64,000 bases of DNA, from IMG/VR virus record IMGVR_UViG_3300021963_000047, positions 53,582 to 117,581 of that record. The stretch is one strand, 5' to 3'. Each line of letters starts with the position of its first letter. Position 1 is the first letter of the stretch. The notes beneath the pieces are model-generated. The model was not told the DNA's origin. It saw only the letters and a list, made by a program, of their open reading frames with translations, and ran no database searches. Source of the DNA: a virus. Below are positions 44,271-51,957 of the stretch, piece after piece. A program made the translations under genes and the position numbers.

Positions 44271-44431
44271 AATTCAGTAACATACAAATAGCTATTAACT
44301 TAAACCCATTTGCATGGGGATTCCATCTCGAGTATGGCGGTCCAACAACTATGGATCCAGCTATGTACTTTCTTGTCATTAAGGTTATAATGGTAAGAAT
44401 AAGCATAGTGCTTGATGATGGGAGTTGGTGA
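44255..44431 (+). CDS. 58-aa conserved-type small protein, below usual ORF cut-off
   Basis: ATG at 44255 opens a frame that overlaps the deformylase by 16 bp and ends with TGA at 44429-44431, directly adjacent to the GTG of the next gene. It therefore fills the only apparent gap in this region. The product starts MWNYLKFSNIQIAINLNP, continues FAWGFHLEYGGPTTMDP and ends in a hydrophobic strand and LDDGSW. Absence of stops, tight packing and the W/F-rich folded-looking sequence support a real gene. Function unknown. Confidence 0.65.
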   Translation: MWNYLKFSNIQIAINLNPFAWGFHLEYGGPTTMDPAMYFLVIKVIMVRISIVLDDGSW

Positions 44432-44968
44432 GTGAATATATTCTACATTGATACAGATCCTGTAAAAGCTGCGCAAGGCATGGTAGATAAACATGTCGTT
44501 AAGATGATCTTGGAATCTGCACAGCTTTTATCTACTGCACACCGTTTGCTTGACGGTACACAGATCGAAGGCACATCTAAGACTGGCCGTAAAGCTAAGC
44601 GCTGGATCTTGCATGATGGCCGTCAAGATGTATTATATCAAGCTACACATATTAATCATCCATCTGCAGTATGGTGTCGACAGTCAGTAGAAAACTACTC
44701 CTGGCTCGTCGAACATTTCTATGCTCTTATGGCTGAATACACACATCGCTATACTAAAAAACATGCATGTAATGGTGATCTAAGCTATATGCTTCAGTCA
44801 CCTCCACATAAACTTAAAGATTATGATTGGACTACTATGCCATCTGCTATGGCCGATGAATATAAAATTAGCGATGACCCATTAACAAACTATAGAAACT
44901 ATTATAAGATTGGTAAAGCCACTATGCATAAGTGGACCAATCGCCAACCGCCGGAGTGGATTATATGA
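44432..44968 (+). CDS. Conserved phage protein, function unknown
   Basis: 178 aa, GTG start preceded by GGGAG. The opening MNIFYIDTDPVKAAQGMVDKHVVKMILESAQLL is strongly conserved in many large dsDNA phages, where it is usually annotated as hypothetical. The pattern includes HINHPSAVWCRQSVENYSWLVEHF and a late YRNYYKIGKA--HKWTNRQPPEW. It is helical with many His and Trp residues. The neighbourhood (MazG-like, thymidylate-synthase-family and deaminase genes) suggests a link to nucleotide or DNA metabolism, but this is context only. Confidence 0.65.
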   Translation: MNIFYIDTDPVKAAQGMVDKHVVKMILESAQLLSTAHRLLDGTQIEGTSKTGRKAKRWILHDGRQDVLYQATHINHPSAVWCRQSVENYSWLVEHFYALMAEYTHRYTKKHACNGDLSYMLQSPPHKLKDYDWTTMPSAMADEYKISDDPLTNYRNYYKIGKATMHKWTNRQPPEWII

Positions 44969-45363
44969 GTAAAGACTGGGCTTTTGATATTGCTATGATG
45001 CACGAGAAGTATGGCGTCCATCCTGTTATTGAGAAGATGGATGCTGATACTCTCAAGAAATTTCTTGAGTTTAGAGTACGATTCTTGGAAGAAGAACTTA
45101 CTGAACTTAAGAATGCTACCAATGCAGATGATGTTGTAGATGCACTTATTGATCTATGCGTTGTTGCTATTGGGACACTTGATGGCTTTGGTGTTGACTC
45201 TCATAAAGCATGGGATGCAGTACTTGTAGCTAACATGAATAAAAAGGTTGGGGTTAAAGAATCACGTCCTAATCCTCTTGGTTTGCCAGACCTTATTAAG
45301 CCAGAAGGTTGGACTGCTCCGTCACATGCCGATAATGAAGGCAAACTTAAAGAGATCTTCTAA
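44965..45363 (+). CDS. MazG-like nucleotide pyrophosphohydrolase
   Basis: 132 aa from the ATG overlapping the upstream stop (ATGA); an ORF start at 44932 is internal to the previous gene. FRVRFLEEELTEL and ADDVVDALIDLCVVAIGTL supply the E-x-x-E and D-x-x-D metal-binding helices of all-alpha NTP pyrophosphatases. The distal part (MNKKVGVKESRPNPLGLPDLIKPEGW) is a typical phage version resembling phosphoribosyl-ATP pyrophosphohydrolase-like proteins. It may clean unwanted dNTPs or alter (p)ppGpp pools; in a modified-DNA phage, removal of canonical dNTPs is a possible role. Confidence 0.7.
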   Translation: MSKDWAFDIAMMHEKYGVHPVIEKMDADTLKKFLEFRVRFLEEELTELKNATNADDVVDALIDLCVVAIGTLDGFGVDSHKAWDAVLVANMNKKVGVKESRPNPLGLPDLIKPEGWTAPSHADNEGKLKEIF

Positions 45364-45959
45364 TGTCAATACAAGATTATGCTAAACTCATTTTTACCAA
45401 TGAAAGCATTATTGTCGATAAGACTAAAGAACTTGATGATAGACTAGTTTCTATCTCTACCAACATATTCGAAAATCCTCTTCAGAGAAAAGGAAGATCT
45501 TTCAAACAAGTTTATGAAGCACAAAAGAAAACAGTTATTGAAGATGCTCTCGTTAAACTAAGTGTTGGTTTTGTACACAATCCTCTTGAATGGGATTATA
45601 AAGTTCCACATTCACATGCATATGATATAGTGCATTCTGATCAATGTAAGACATTTGAAATTAAGCGCTGGCCACCAGATCAGCCTAACGGTGATTTAGC
45701 AAAATGGTTCTCATATCCAAGAGATGCATTTAAAAACTTTATAAAGCATAATAATATTATTGACTATATCATCTCTGGTAAGATGATAGAACATGAACAT
45801 TCATATGAGATTGGCTTTCACATGATTGCTGATGCAAAAACTTTTATGAATTATGTAAAAGAATCTATTTACAAAAAAGACCAATTAGTGTACTATCATC
45901 GTAATGCTGCTGATGATGGCATGTGTATCATGAATTATAACGTGAATTATAGGAGATAA
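45363..45959 (+). CDS. Unknown protein, possible PD-(D/E)xK nuclease fold
   Basis: 198 aa, no confident family. HAYDIVHSDQCKTFEIKRW (near residues 94-112) has the D...ExK spacing of the PD-(D/E)xK nuclease superfamily core. The preceding helix-rich region and the later IGFHMIADAKTF strand-helix are compatible. Start shares one base with the MazG-like stop. If it is a nuclease, restriction of host or competing DNA or processing of phage DNA would be possible. The motif alone is short, so this is tentative. Confidence 0.5.
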   Translation: MSIQDYAKLIFTNESIIVDKTKELDDRLVSISTNIFENPLQRKGRSFKQVYEAQKKTVIEDALVKLSVGFVHNPLEWDYKVPHSHAYDIVHSDQCKTFEIKRWPPDQPNGDLAKWFSYPRDAFKNFIKHNNIIDYIISGKMIEHEHSYEIGFHMIADAKTFMNYVKESIYKKDQLVYYHRNAADDGMCIMNYNVNYRR

Positions 45960-45961
45960 CA

Positions 45962-46369
45962 ATGACTGACCGCCATTCCGTACAAGTTCTGAGTGAATGC
46001 ATTGCTTTGCAGAATGCAAAAGCAAATGATTACCAGAATAAAAACTCTCGTATCCTGCAAGCAGATTACTACACTAACGGTTGTGCAACTATCCATGATA
46101 TTATGCATGGTAAAATGCTTCGTATGCAATCTGTTATGGAAGCTATGCAAAATGATCCTAACTATGCTCCTAACTTTGAATCCCTTGAAGATTCTGCTAA
46201 AGACTTGATTAACTATGGATCATTCTTTGTTGCGTATCTTCGTGGTAAGGTTGAAGGTCAACGCCCTGATCGCGACTTCCTCAATCGCAAGATCAATGTT
46301 TCAGAGACTACACAGTCTAATGTCAACCAGTATGGCATCATGACTGCATCTATTACCGCTGGAGAATAA
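45962..46369 (+). CDS. Nmad1/DUF1599-like protein
   Basis: 135 aa. LQNAKANDYQNKNSRILQADYY, TIHDIMHGKMLRMQSVMEAMQNDPNY and FESLEDSAKDLINYGSFFVAYLRGK resemble the nucleotide-modification-associated domain 1 family, an all-helical domain found beside thymidylate-synthase-like enzymes in phages. The family name reflects genomic association rather than a proven reaction. Here it directly precedes the thymidylate-synthase-family gene, supporting the association. AGGAG RBS precedes the ATG. Confidence 0.6.
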   Translation: MTDRHSVQVLSECIALQNAKANDYQNKNSRILQADYYTNGCATIHDIMHGKMLRMQSVMEAMQNDPNYAPNFESLEDSAKDLINYGSFFVAYLRGKVEGQRPDRDFLNRKINVSETTQSNVNQYGIMTASITAGE

Positions 46370-46372
46370 TAG

Positions 46373-47029
46373 ATGCATATGAGAAACACCGTTGAAGATA
46401 TCAGGCAACACTTCAAAGAGCTTCTTCGTCAGAAGATCTTTGTTACTGATAAGACAGGTGTTAAGATGATTGAACTCGTCGGCGCAAACTTTGTTGCCGA
46501 CGAGAAGGCCATCTTTGGCAATGTTAACTACGATTACGTAGAGCGTGAACTCGAATGGTATGAGTCAATGTCTCTTAATGTCAATGATATTCCCGGTGGC
46601 CCTCCTGCTATCTGGAAACAAGTAGCAGATAGTCAAGGATATATCAATTCAAATTATGGTTGGTGTATCTGGTCTCCAGAAAACAATTATCAGTTTGAAC
46701 ATGTTAAGCGCGAATTGCAGAAAAATCCTGAATCGCGCAGAGCAACTATGATCTATACACGCCCTGAGATGTGGAAAGATTATAACTTTGATGGTAGATC
46801 TGATTTTATGTGTACTAACGCAGTACAATACATGATTAGACGTGATGCTCTTCATGCCGTTGTACAGATGCGTTCTAATGATGTAGTATTTGGATATAAG
46901 AATGATTATGCATGGCAATCTCACGTTCTTGATTTGTTGTGTCTTGAACTTGGTGTACAACGTGGTGATATCCATTGGAATGTTGGTAGTCTTCATGTTT
47001 ATGAACGTCACTTTGATCTAGTAAAATGA
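46373..47029 (+). CDS. Thymidylate synthase-fold enzyme, dCMP hydroxymethylase-like
   Basis: 218 aa. It has catalytic Cys147 in DFMCTNAVQ, RSNDVVFGYKND (168-178) and VGSLHVYERH (205-214), all aligning to TS motifs (PCH--FQF, RS-D---G-P-N, GD-H-Y). At the position of the TS Asn that binds the uracil ring (E. coli N177), this protein has Asp178. Asp at that site is what dCMP hydroxymethylases such as T4 gp42 use, so the substrate is more likely dCMP than dUMP. His after the Cys is replaced by Thr. It would make hydroxymethyl- or methyl-dCMP. Residue assignment is by hand alignment. Confidence 0.7.
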   Translation: MHMRNTVEDIRQHFKELLRQKIFVTDKTGVKMIELVGANFVADEKAIFGNVNYDYVERELEWYESMSLNVNDIPGGPPAIWKQVADSQGYINSNYGWCIWSPENNYQFEHVKRELQKNPESRRATMIYTRPEMWKDYNFDGRSDFMCTNAVQYMIRRDALHAVVQMRSNDVVFGYKNDYAWQSHVLDLLCLELGVQRGDIHWNVGSLHVYERHFDLVK

Positions 47030-47493
47030 TTATACACAAGTGGGATAAACGTTATCTTCAACTAGCAAAAAGCATTGCGCAGTGGTCTAAAGATCCTAGC
47101 ACAAAGGTTGGAGCTGTGACTGTTGGCAATCAAGGTCAAATACTTTCGCAGGGTTATAATGGTTTCCCACGAAATATCAAAGATACACCCGATAGACTAA
47201 ATGATAGACCAACAAAATTGAAATATGTAGTTCATGCAGAGATGAATTGCATATACAATGCTTGTCTTAATGGTGTGTCTTTAAAAGACTCTGATCTGTA
47301 TGTTTATGGTTTGCCTGTCTGTTCTGACTGTGCAAAGGGTGTCATACAGGTTGGAGTTAAACGCGTTATCATGTGTTATCCAGTAGAAATTACTGATAGA
47401 TGGCAAGCATCTTTTGAAGATACATCTAAGATGTTCTCTGAAACAGGTATAACATTTAGTACATATGATGAAAAACGTATTGAACTTTCTTGA
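47026..47493 (+). CDS. cd: dCMP deaminase
   Basis: 155 aa. Zinc-dependent deaminase motifs HAEMNC (His70, Glu72) and LPVCSDC (Cys99, Cys102) are in place, with WSKDPSTKVGAVTV and SQGYNGFPR as in dCMP deaminases. It converts dCMP to dUMP for thymidylate synthesis; a phage with a dCMP-modifying enzyme would need to balance both. Overlaps the TS-fold gene by 4 bp and the next gene by 29 bp. Confidence 0.92.
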   Translation: MIIHKWDKRYLQLAKSIAQWSKDPSTKVGAVTVGNQGQILSQGYNGFPRNIKDTPDRLNDRPTKLKYVVHAEMNCIYNACLNGVSLKDSDLYVYGLPVCSDCAKGVIQVGVKRVIMCYPVEITDRWQASFEDTSKMFSETGITFSTYDEKRIELS

Positions 47494-47872
47494 AGACCAT
47501 GTCATTTCTGATGACATCATTATATTAGGTCAATGCCCGTCCAGTAAAACTCAGCCATTTAAGAATGGTACGTTTGCTAGACTTAAATCATGGTGTGATG
47601 AAGTTGGTCTTAAAGCATGGGATTTTCATAACGTTATTCCTGATAAGATCAACAGTTATTCTATTGCAGATGTTAATAGCGATCTTTTAATCACACGTAC
47701 AAAAAATAAAAAGAAAGTTATTGCTCTTGGTGGCTTTGTTAGTCGTGTGTGCACTAAATACAAAATCGATCACTTCAAGATTGATCATCCATCTCCACGA
47801 AATCGTAATCTAAATGATAAAGATTATGAAAAAGCAATGATTGAAAGATTAAGAACTTATGTCAACACTTGA
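47465..47872 (+). CDS. Uracil-DNA glycosylase superfamily-like protein
   Basis: 135 aa. IIILGQCPSSKTQPFKNG resembles the N-terminal water-activating GxxPG motif and IDHPSPRNRNLND the C-terminal HPSP-R-N loop of UDG-fold proteins. VIALGGFVSRVCTKYKI gives the strand-helix before it. It is small for an active UDG (usually about 200 aa), so it may be a reduced or repurposed member. Placement between dCMP deaminase and a putative base-modification gene suggests excision or recognition of particular bases. Two ATGs (47465, 47468) start it. Confidence 0.5.
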   Translation: MMKNVLNFLEDHVISDDIIILGQCPSSKTQPFKNGTFARLKSWCDEVGLKAWDFHNVIPDKINSYSIADVNSDLLITRTKNKKKVIALGGFVSRVCTKYKIDHFKIDHPSPRNRNLNDKDYEKAMIERLRTYVNT

Positions 47873-49022
47873 AACAACAGAGTATTATGATGAGTACATC
47901 AGATATTTCAACCTTGCAAAAGACCAACAGGCTAAATGCAATCTCGGTACGATACCATACAAAGACTCCTGCATGGACGATGATTTACTTGAGAACGTCG
48001 AGCTCTACGATGTTGTTGAGCGAAAGTTTGCAGGATTCTCACAAATCGTTAACGACGTATTTTACGGATGGACACCGGGACATCCTTACTGGCATAAAAT
48101 GGAAGCAGGATATCACACTCGACAACGTGAGACTGTAGCCAAAGACTGGACAGGTAAACACTCAGATTTTAAATTACCAGAATGGCTTTATATTTTTATT
48201 CTACACAGAGTTTGTGGTTCTGGCATTAATTATTCATATAAGCCATCTGGTTATCATAATACTATTTTATTCAATCTTCACAATTGCAGAACCATTGAAG
48301 AAATGACTAAGATGGTGAATAATTATCCAACGTCATTTTATACTTCGGTAGGATATCAGTTTCCACAGTTTCCAAAACCACCGGCTGGATATAAAAGAGC
48401 AGGTGATTATTATCTCACTGAATTTGCACCTAGACTTGCAAGAGATTTGGCTGAATTCTTAGAAAAGAGTAATGCTAAGAAAGATCTTCGTGAGATCGGC
48501 GACTTCATGTTGAAGTGGAATGTAGTAAATGGTCTTAAACAATATCATTTTCAGTATGCAGCAGTAGTTGCAGATATTGCCGATTGGTATCCAGAATATG
48601 TTAATAAAGAAAGTCCTTTCTATTATGGCTCAAATGCTGTAGAATGTATTTCTTATCTTGCAGTGAATACTAAGAAGATGAAGCAAGAACAGTTCTTAGA
48701 TTCAGTTATGGAAAAGATATATGAAGACACTGGTGCATATCCATATAATGCAGAAGATGTTTGCTGTGACTTCATTCGTTGGGTTGAAAACTATATAAAG
48801 CCGGGTGCAGATTATGATCACCTCGATCGTGATGCTATTTGGTCTTCTTGTAGAATCAAAGATCATCCGTTTGGTCGTCAAAAAGCAATGTTGACTCTTG
48901 GTCTTGTTGATTCTTTCAATAGGATTAATTGTCATCCTGCAGATAGCTATGTATTAGATATGCATGGTATGAGTGTCAAAGAATATAAGCAAAAGGTTAA
49001 AGAACTTGAACTCGTTAGCTGA
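47859..49022 (+). CDS. Unknown; possible aGPT-pyrophosphorylase/amino-acid:DNA transferase relative
   Basis: 387 aa, predominantly helical with many Trp, Tyr and His. IFILHRVCGSGINYSYKPSGYHNT, DIADWYPEYVNKESPFYYGSN and DTGAYPYNAEDVCCDFIRW are the striking segments. The R-x-x-GSG / GYxNT combination and the helical HhH-like feel recall enzymes that attach amino acids to pyrophosphorylated hydroxymethyl-pyrimidines in hypermodified phage DNA. This is a weak resemblance from memory, not an alignment. Context (TS-fold enzyme upstream, PLP enzyme downstream) fits such a role. Confidence 0.4.
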   Translation: MSTLETTEYYDEYIRYFNLAKDQQAKCNLGTIPYKDSCMDDDLLENVELYDVVERKFAGFSQIVNDVFYGWTPGHPYWHKMEAGYHTRQRETVAKDWTGKHSDFKLPEWLYIFILHRVCGSGINYSYKPSGYHNTILFNLHNCRTIEEMTKMVNNYPTSFYTSVGYQFPQFPKPPAGYKRAGDYYLTEFAPRLARDLAEFLEKSNAKKDLREIGDFMLKWNVVNGLKQYHFQYAAVVADIADWYPEYVNKESPFYYGSNAVECISYLAVNTKKMKQEQFLDSVMEKIYEDTGAYPYNAEDVCCDFIRWVENYIKPGADYDHLDRDAIWSSCRIKDHPFGRQKAMLTLGLVDSFNRINCHPADSYVLDMHGMSVKEYKQKVKELELVS

Positions 49023-49026
49023 ATTC

Positions 49027-50010
49027 ATGACAGATCGTACAAATGATATTAAGTACGATAATCTTACCGAAGTAGATTTAGATGATGCTGGTAAACCCAC
49101 GCGTAGCTGGATGTGGAAGTGGTCTCAAGCAGAACGTACAGAAAAGTTCTTCGAGTTTTGTAATGCTTATGATAAGAGAGAAGACAGCCTATTAAGAGAT
49201 AACTATCAACAGTTCTCGCATCGCTTACATTGGGATGAATGTCCATTCGTTGATGAAGTTAAATTGATAAATGATCCGCAGACAGTATTAGAAGCATGCT
49301 TGATCTTTTCATTTACTAATGAACATTGGCAAACTTTTAGAGCGTGGCGTGAGGGTGGTGTTGATGCTATGCGCAAGAGATTCTTAACAGAACGACACGC
49401 CCGCAGCGATCTATTTCAGATCTATTATCCAAAAGATACTAACGTTAAAGAATGGCTATGTGAAGTACCAAAGGATTTTGCAAAGAAACATGTAGATCAT
49501 CTCTTCGCTGGTAGTACAACGTTGCGCGATAGACCATATACGATGATGGAATTTGCTAAGAAACTAAATGAGATATTTGTTAATGAATATAGATTTAGAA
49601 ATGCTATGTATCCGTCTAAGAATGCAGCTAGACATGTTGCAATGACTCATACTCATTGGGTTGATCCTGAAAGTTTCTTGCATGGTGGTACTGGTTTTTT
49701 TGATGGCCTTAGTCAAGTGTTTGACTGTCCTCAGTATATGAGCAAGGCAAAGTATGAGATTGCAGAAGATGGAAGATATGTACCAACAAACAATGCTGGT
49801 CAATCTTTCTATGATAAGATGTTATATCTCTATGATTATCCTAGCAACCCTATTAAACGTCAGACATTTCTAAACTTAGAAGATAAACTTTGTTTCTTCT
49901 ATAAGCATTTAGCTATTAGAAATGGTATTAAACAAACTACTAAACAGATCCCATATGATTGGGTGTATCCTAAAAACTGGTCATTGAAGACAAATACATA
50001 TGAGTCATAA
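49027..50010 (+). CDS. Unknown, possible partner or paralogue of the preceding protein
   Basis: 327 aa from the ATG at 49027; the longer frame from GTG 48973 lies in the previous gene. WMWKWSQAERTEKFFEFCNAY opens a helical protein. SFTNEHWQTFRAWREGG and AARHVAMTHTHWVDPESFLHGGTGFFDGL are notable. The latter resembles in spacing the DWYPE...FYYGSN segment of the upstream product, so both may share a fold. No catalytic assignment. It overlaps the PLP gene by 11 bp and is part of the same tightly packed run. Confidence 0.45.
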   Translation: MTDRTNDIKYDNLTEVDLDDAGKPTRSWMWKWSQAERTEKFFEFCNAYDKREDSLLRDNYQQFSHRLHWDECPFVDEVKLINDPQTVLEACLIFSFTNEHWQTFRAWREGGVDAMRKRFLTERHARSDLFQIYYPKDTNVKEWLCEVPKDFAKKHVDHLFAGSTTLRDRPYTMMEFAKKLNEIFVNEYRFRNAMYPSKNAARHVAMTHTHWVDPESFLHGGTGFFDGLSQVFDCPQYMSKAKYEIAEDGRYVPTNNAGQSFYDKMLYLYDYPSNPIKRQTFLNLEDKLCFFYKHLAIRNGIKQTTKQIPYDWVYPKNWSLKTNTYES

Positions 50011-50869
50011 TAAACACGTAATAGATGGCATTAACAAAGATGTTGGTGTCTTTGGATATGAAGCTGCTAAAGAATATTATCTTTCTTTGGCAGAAGGATG
50101 GATTCCATATAATCCAGATCCTGTCGTAATTGATCACGATGGTGTTAGAGTTGTTCGAGACGATCTAATCGTAGGCACAAAAACTAGAGCCGGCGATCTT
50201 CTTGCTTCGAAGCTAAATCACGACACTATCGTATATTCACAACCACGCGTTGGTTTGGCTGGTGTTTCTTTGCTTGATGTAGCTAAACACCATAATAAGA
50301 AGATTGTTTTGTTTATGCCGGCATCTAAACGTATATCATTGCATCAGGCTTGCTGCATTGAACAAGGTGCTATACCAATCTTTGAACGTATTGCTGCTAT
50401 GCCAATCTTAAATATGAAAGCAAAAGAGTGGGCAGAAAAGAACAACGCTTTCTTTGTACCTCTTGGTTTGAAACATGAACTTGCTACTGCAGGAATTGTA
50501 CACGCTGCGTCAAAGATTCCTGAGCCAGACGAAGTGTATGTAGCTATCTCTACTGGTGTTCTTTCACGAGCCCTTCAGATTGCATGGCCAAATGCAAAGT
50601 TTAACTGTGTTGCAGTTGCGCGTAATCTTAAACAAGGTGAACTTGGTAGAGCAAATGTTATATCAGAACCTCTTGAGTTCGCACAAGAAGAGACAGAGCT
50701 ACCGCCATTTCCTACAGTAAAGTCTTATGATGCTAAAGTGTGGAAGTATATTCCAAAGAATTCTGGACGAAACGTATTGATGTGGAATGTTGGCACCGAG
50801 CCACAGTTGACAAATTTGAGTCTTTATGATACTGTTAAATCTTATAAAGATTGGGATAAAAATCTATGA
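50000..50869 (+). CDS. Fold-type-II PLP-dependent enzyme (ACC deaminase/cysteine desulfhydrase-like)
   Basis: 289 aa. VVRDDLIVGTKTRAGDLL matches the KREDL--GGNKTRKLEYL region of ACC deaminase/D-cysteine desulfhydrase, placing the PLP-binding Lys at K61. YSQPRVGLAGVSLLDVAKHHNKKIVLFMPAS corresponds to the following phosphate-contact and Rossmann-like strand. EVYVAISTGVLSRALQIAWP resembles the later Gly-rich PLP phosphate loop. It would act on an amino acid or an amino-acyl group. PLP enzymes are known components of thymidine hypermodification pathways in some phages; here that role is inferred from neighbours. Confidence 0.6.
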   Translation: MSHNKHVIDGINKDVGVFGYEAAKEYYLSLAEGWIPYNPDPVVIDHDGVRVVRDDLIVGTKTRAGDLLASKLNHDTIVYSQPRVGLAGVSLLDVAKHHNKKIVLFMPASKRISLHQACCIEQGAIPIFERIAAMPILNMKAKEWAEKNNAFFVPLGLKHELATAGIVHAASKIPEPDEVYVAISTGVLSRALQIAWPNAKFNCVAVARNLKQGELGRANVISEPLEFAQEETELPPFPTVKSYDAKVWKYIPKNSGRNVLMWNVGTEPQLTNLSLYDTVKSYKDWDKNL

Positions 50870-51957
50870 CAGCAGTTTTAACCGCTCCTTTCATTCCTAT
50901 TGCTAAGAATCTTTCTTCACATCGTGCAGCGCAGGGTGTGATTTATGCCGATCAGCTCAAGCAAGCTGGTGTTGACGTTTATGTTAATATGTCTCTAGAT
51001 CGTTATATAGAAGATCATAATACATTTGATACCATGTATGTCTATCATGGTAACGACTGGTCAGGTCATCTTAATTTGTTTGGCGGACTAAAAGAATTTC
51101 CACATGTGGATAATTTCTTGAATTTCTCTAAGTTTAAGGGTAAAGTCTATTCATTGATTATAGATTTTCCTGACTACTATGAGCAACTCAAACATAAAGT
51201 AGATCTCGCTAATAGTAAGAACAAACCAATCGATCCTCGTTGGAATCAGGTCGATTGGAATAATATTATTCGTATGCAAAAGGAAGCTGTAACTATTACA
51301 CCAAATCTTTTGAAGGTATACCCAAATATTGCAATTGGTGATAGTCATGCTATCTGCATGTATCGACCTGGATGGGTAAACTATTCTATCCCATTTAAAA
51401 CTCTTCATGGCGCATTGAAAATGGGTCTTAAAAGTTTTATTAAACCTAGCGATCATGATTTTGAAAATATAGAGTTTTATTTTGGTAATATTGATGTTCG
51501 TCATCATCTTCTGCGTCAACCAGATCCTGTAGTTGCTACTAAAGAAATAGTTAAAGAATATACACAACAGGCTCTTGAAGTCGCAAAGATGTATAATGCC
51601 ACTGTTACTCTTTATGAACTTCTTCCTATCGAAAATGAGAAGCGTCATATTCCTAAGACAGGTTGGTATGAAAAAACACCATTCTTCGGATCTCGTGTTG
51701 AACGTGATAATATTCGTAAACTCTTTAAGCAAGAACTGAAGAAGTATGAATGTGAATCTCTTCGTGTATTCGAATGGGTTGACGGTCTTATTAATGAACA
51801 TGGCGAGTTAGATTTTAAATACATGGAGAAGCCACAATCAGTGCATCTTTCTAGAGAATTTTATCCACATTGGCAAGGTTGGGAGTGGAATGGACTTAAA
51901 CCTCCTATAAATAAACCAGCTAAAGTAAATCATGCCAGCCTTGAGAGTTTTATATGA
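50866..51957 (+). CDS. SGNH-hydrolase-like protein of the modification locus
   Basis: 363 aa. IAIGDSHAICMYRPGW (near residue 157) has a block-I-like GDSH, and FYFGNIDVRHHLL (near 206) resembles the block-III G-x-N/D region. SVHLSREFYPHW near the C terminus could hold the late His. The N-terminal 150 residues, with SSHRAAQGVIYADQLK and VYVYHGNDWSGHLNLFGG, look like a separate alpha/beta domain. It overlaps both neighbours by 4 bp. The fold call is moderate; possible roles are acyl or glycosyl transfer linked to base modification. Confidence 0.45.
   Translation: MTAVLTAPFIPIAKNLSSHRAAQGVIYADQLKQAGVDVYVNMSLDRYIEDHNTFDTMYVYHGNDWSGHLNLFGGLKEFPHVDNFLNFSKFKGKVYSLIIDFPDYYEQLKHKVDLANSKNKPIDPRWNQVDWNNIIRMQKEAVTITPNLLKVYPNIAIGDSHAICMYRPGWVNYSIPFKTLHGALKMGLKSFIKPSDHDFENIEFYFGNIDVRHHLLRQPDPVVATKEIVKEYTQQALEVAKMYNATVTLYELLPIENEKRHIPKTGWYEKTPFFGSRVERDNIRKLFKQELKKYECESLRVFEWVDGLINEHGELDFKYMEKPQSVHLSREFYPHWQGWEWNGLKPPINKPAKVNHASLESFI
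51906..51913 (+). promoter_or_regulatory. Possible internal late promoter before the C5-MTase gene
   Basis: An exact TATAAATA occurs inside the upstream gene, ending 40 bp before the ATG at 51954. The spacing matches the confident late promoters in this window, but it also encodes part of a Pro-Ile-Asn-Lys stretch in a region with no other late genes, so it may be chance. Confidence 0.25.
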
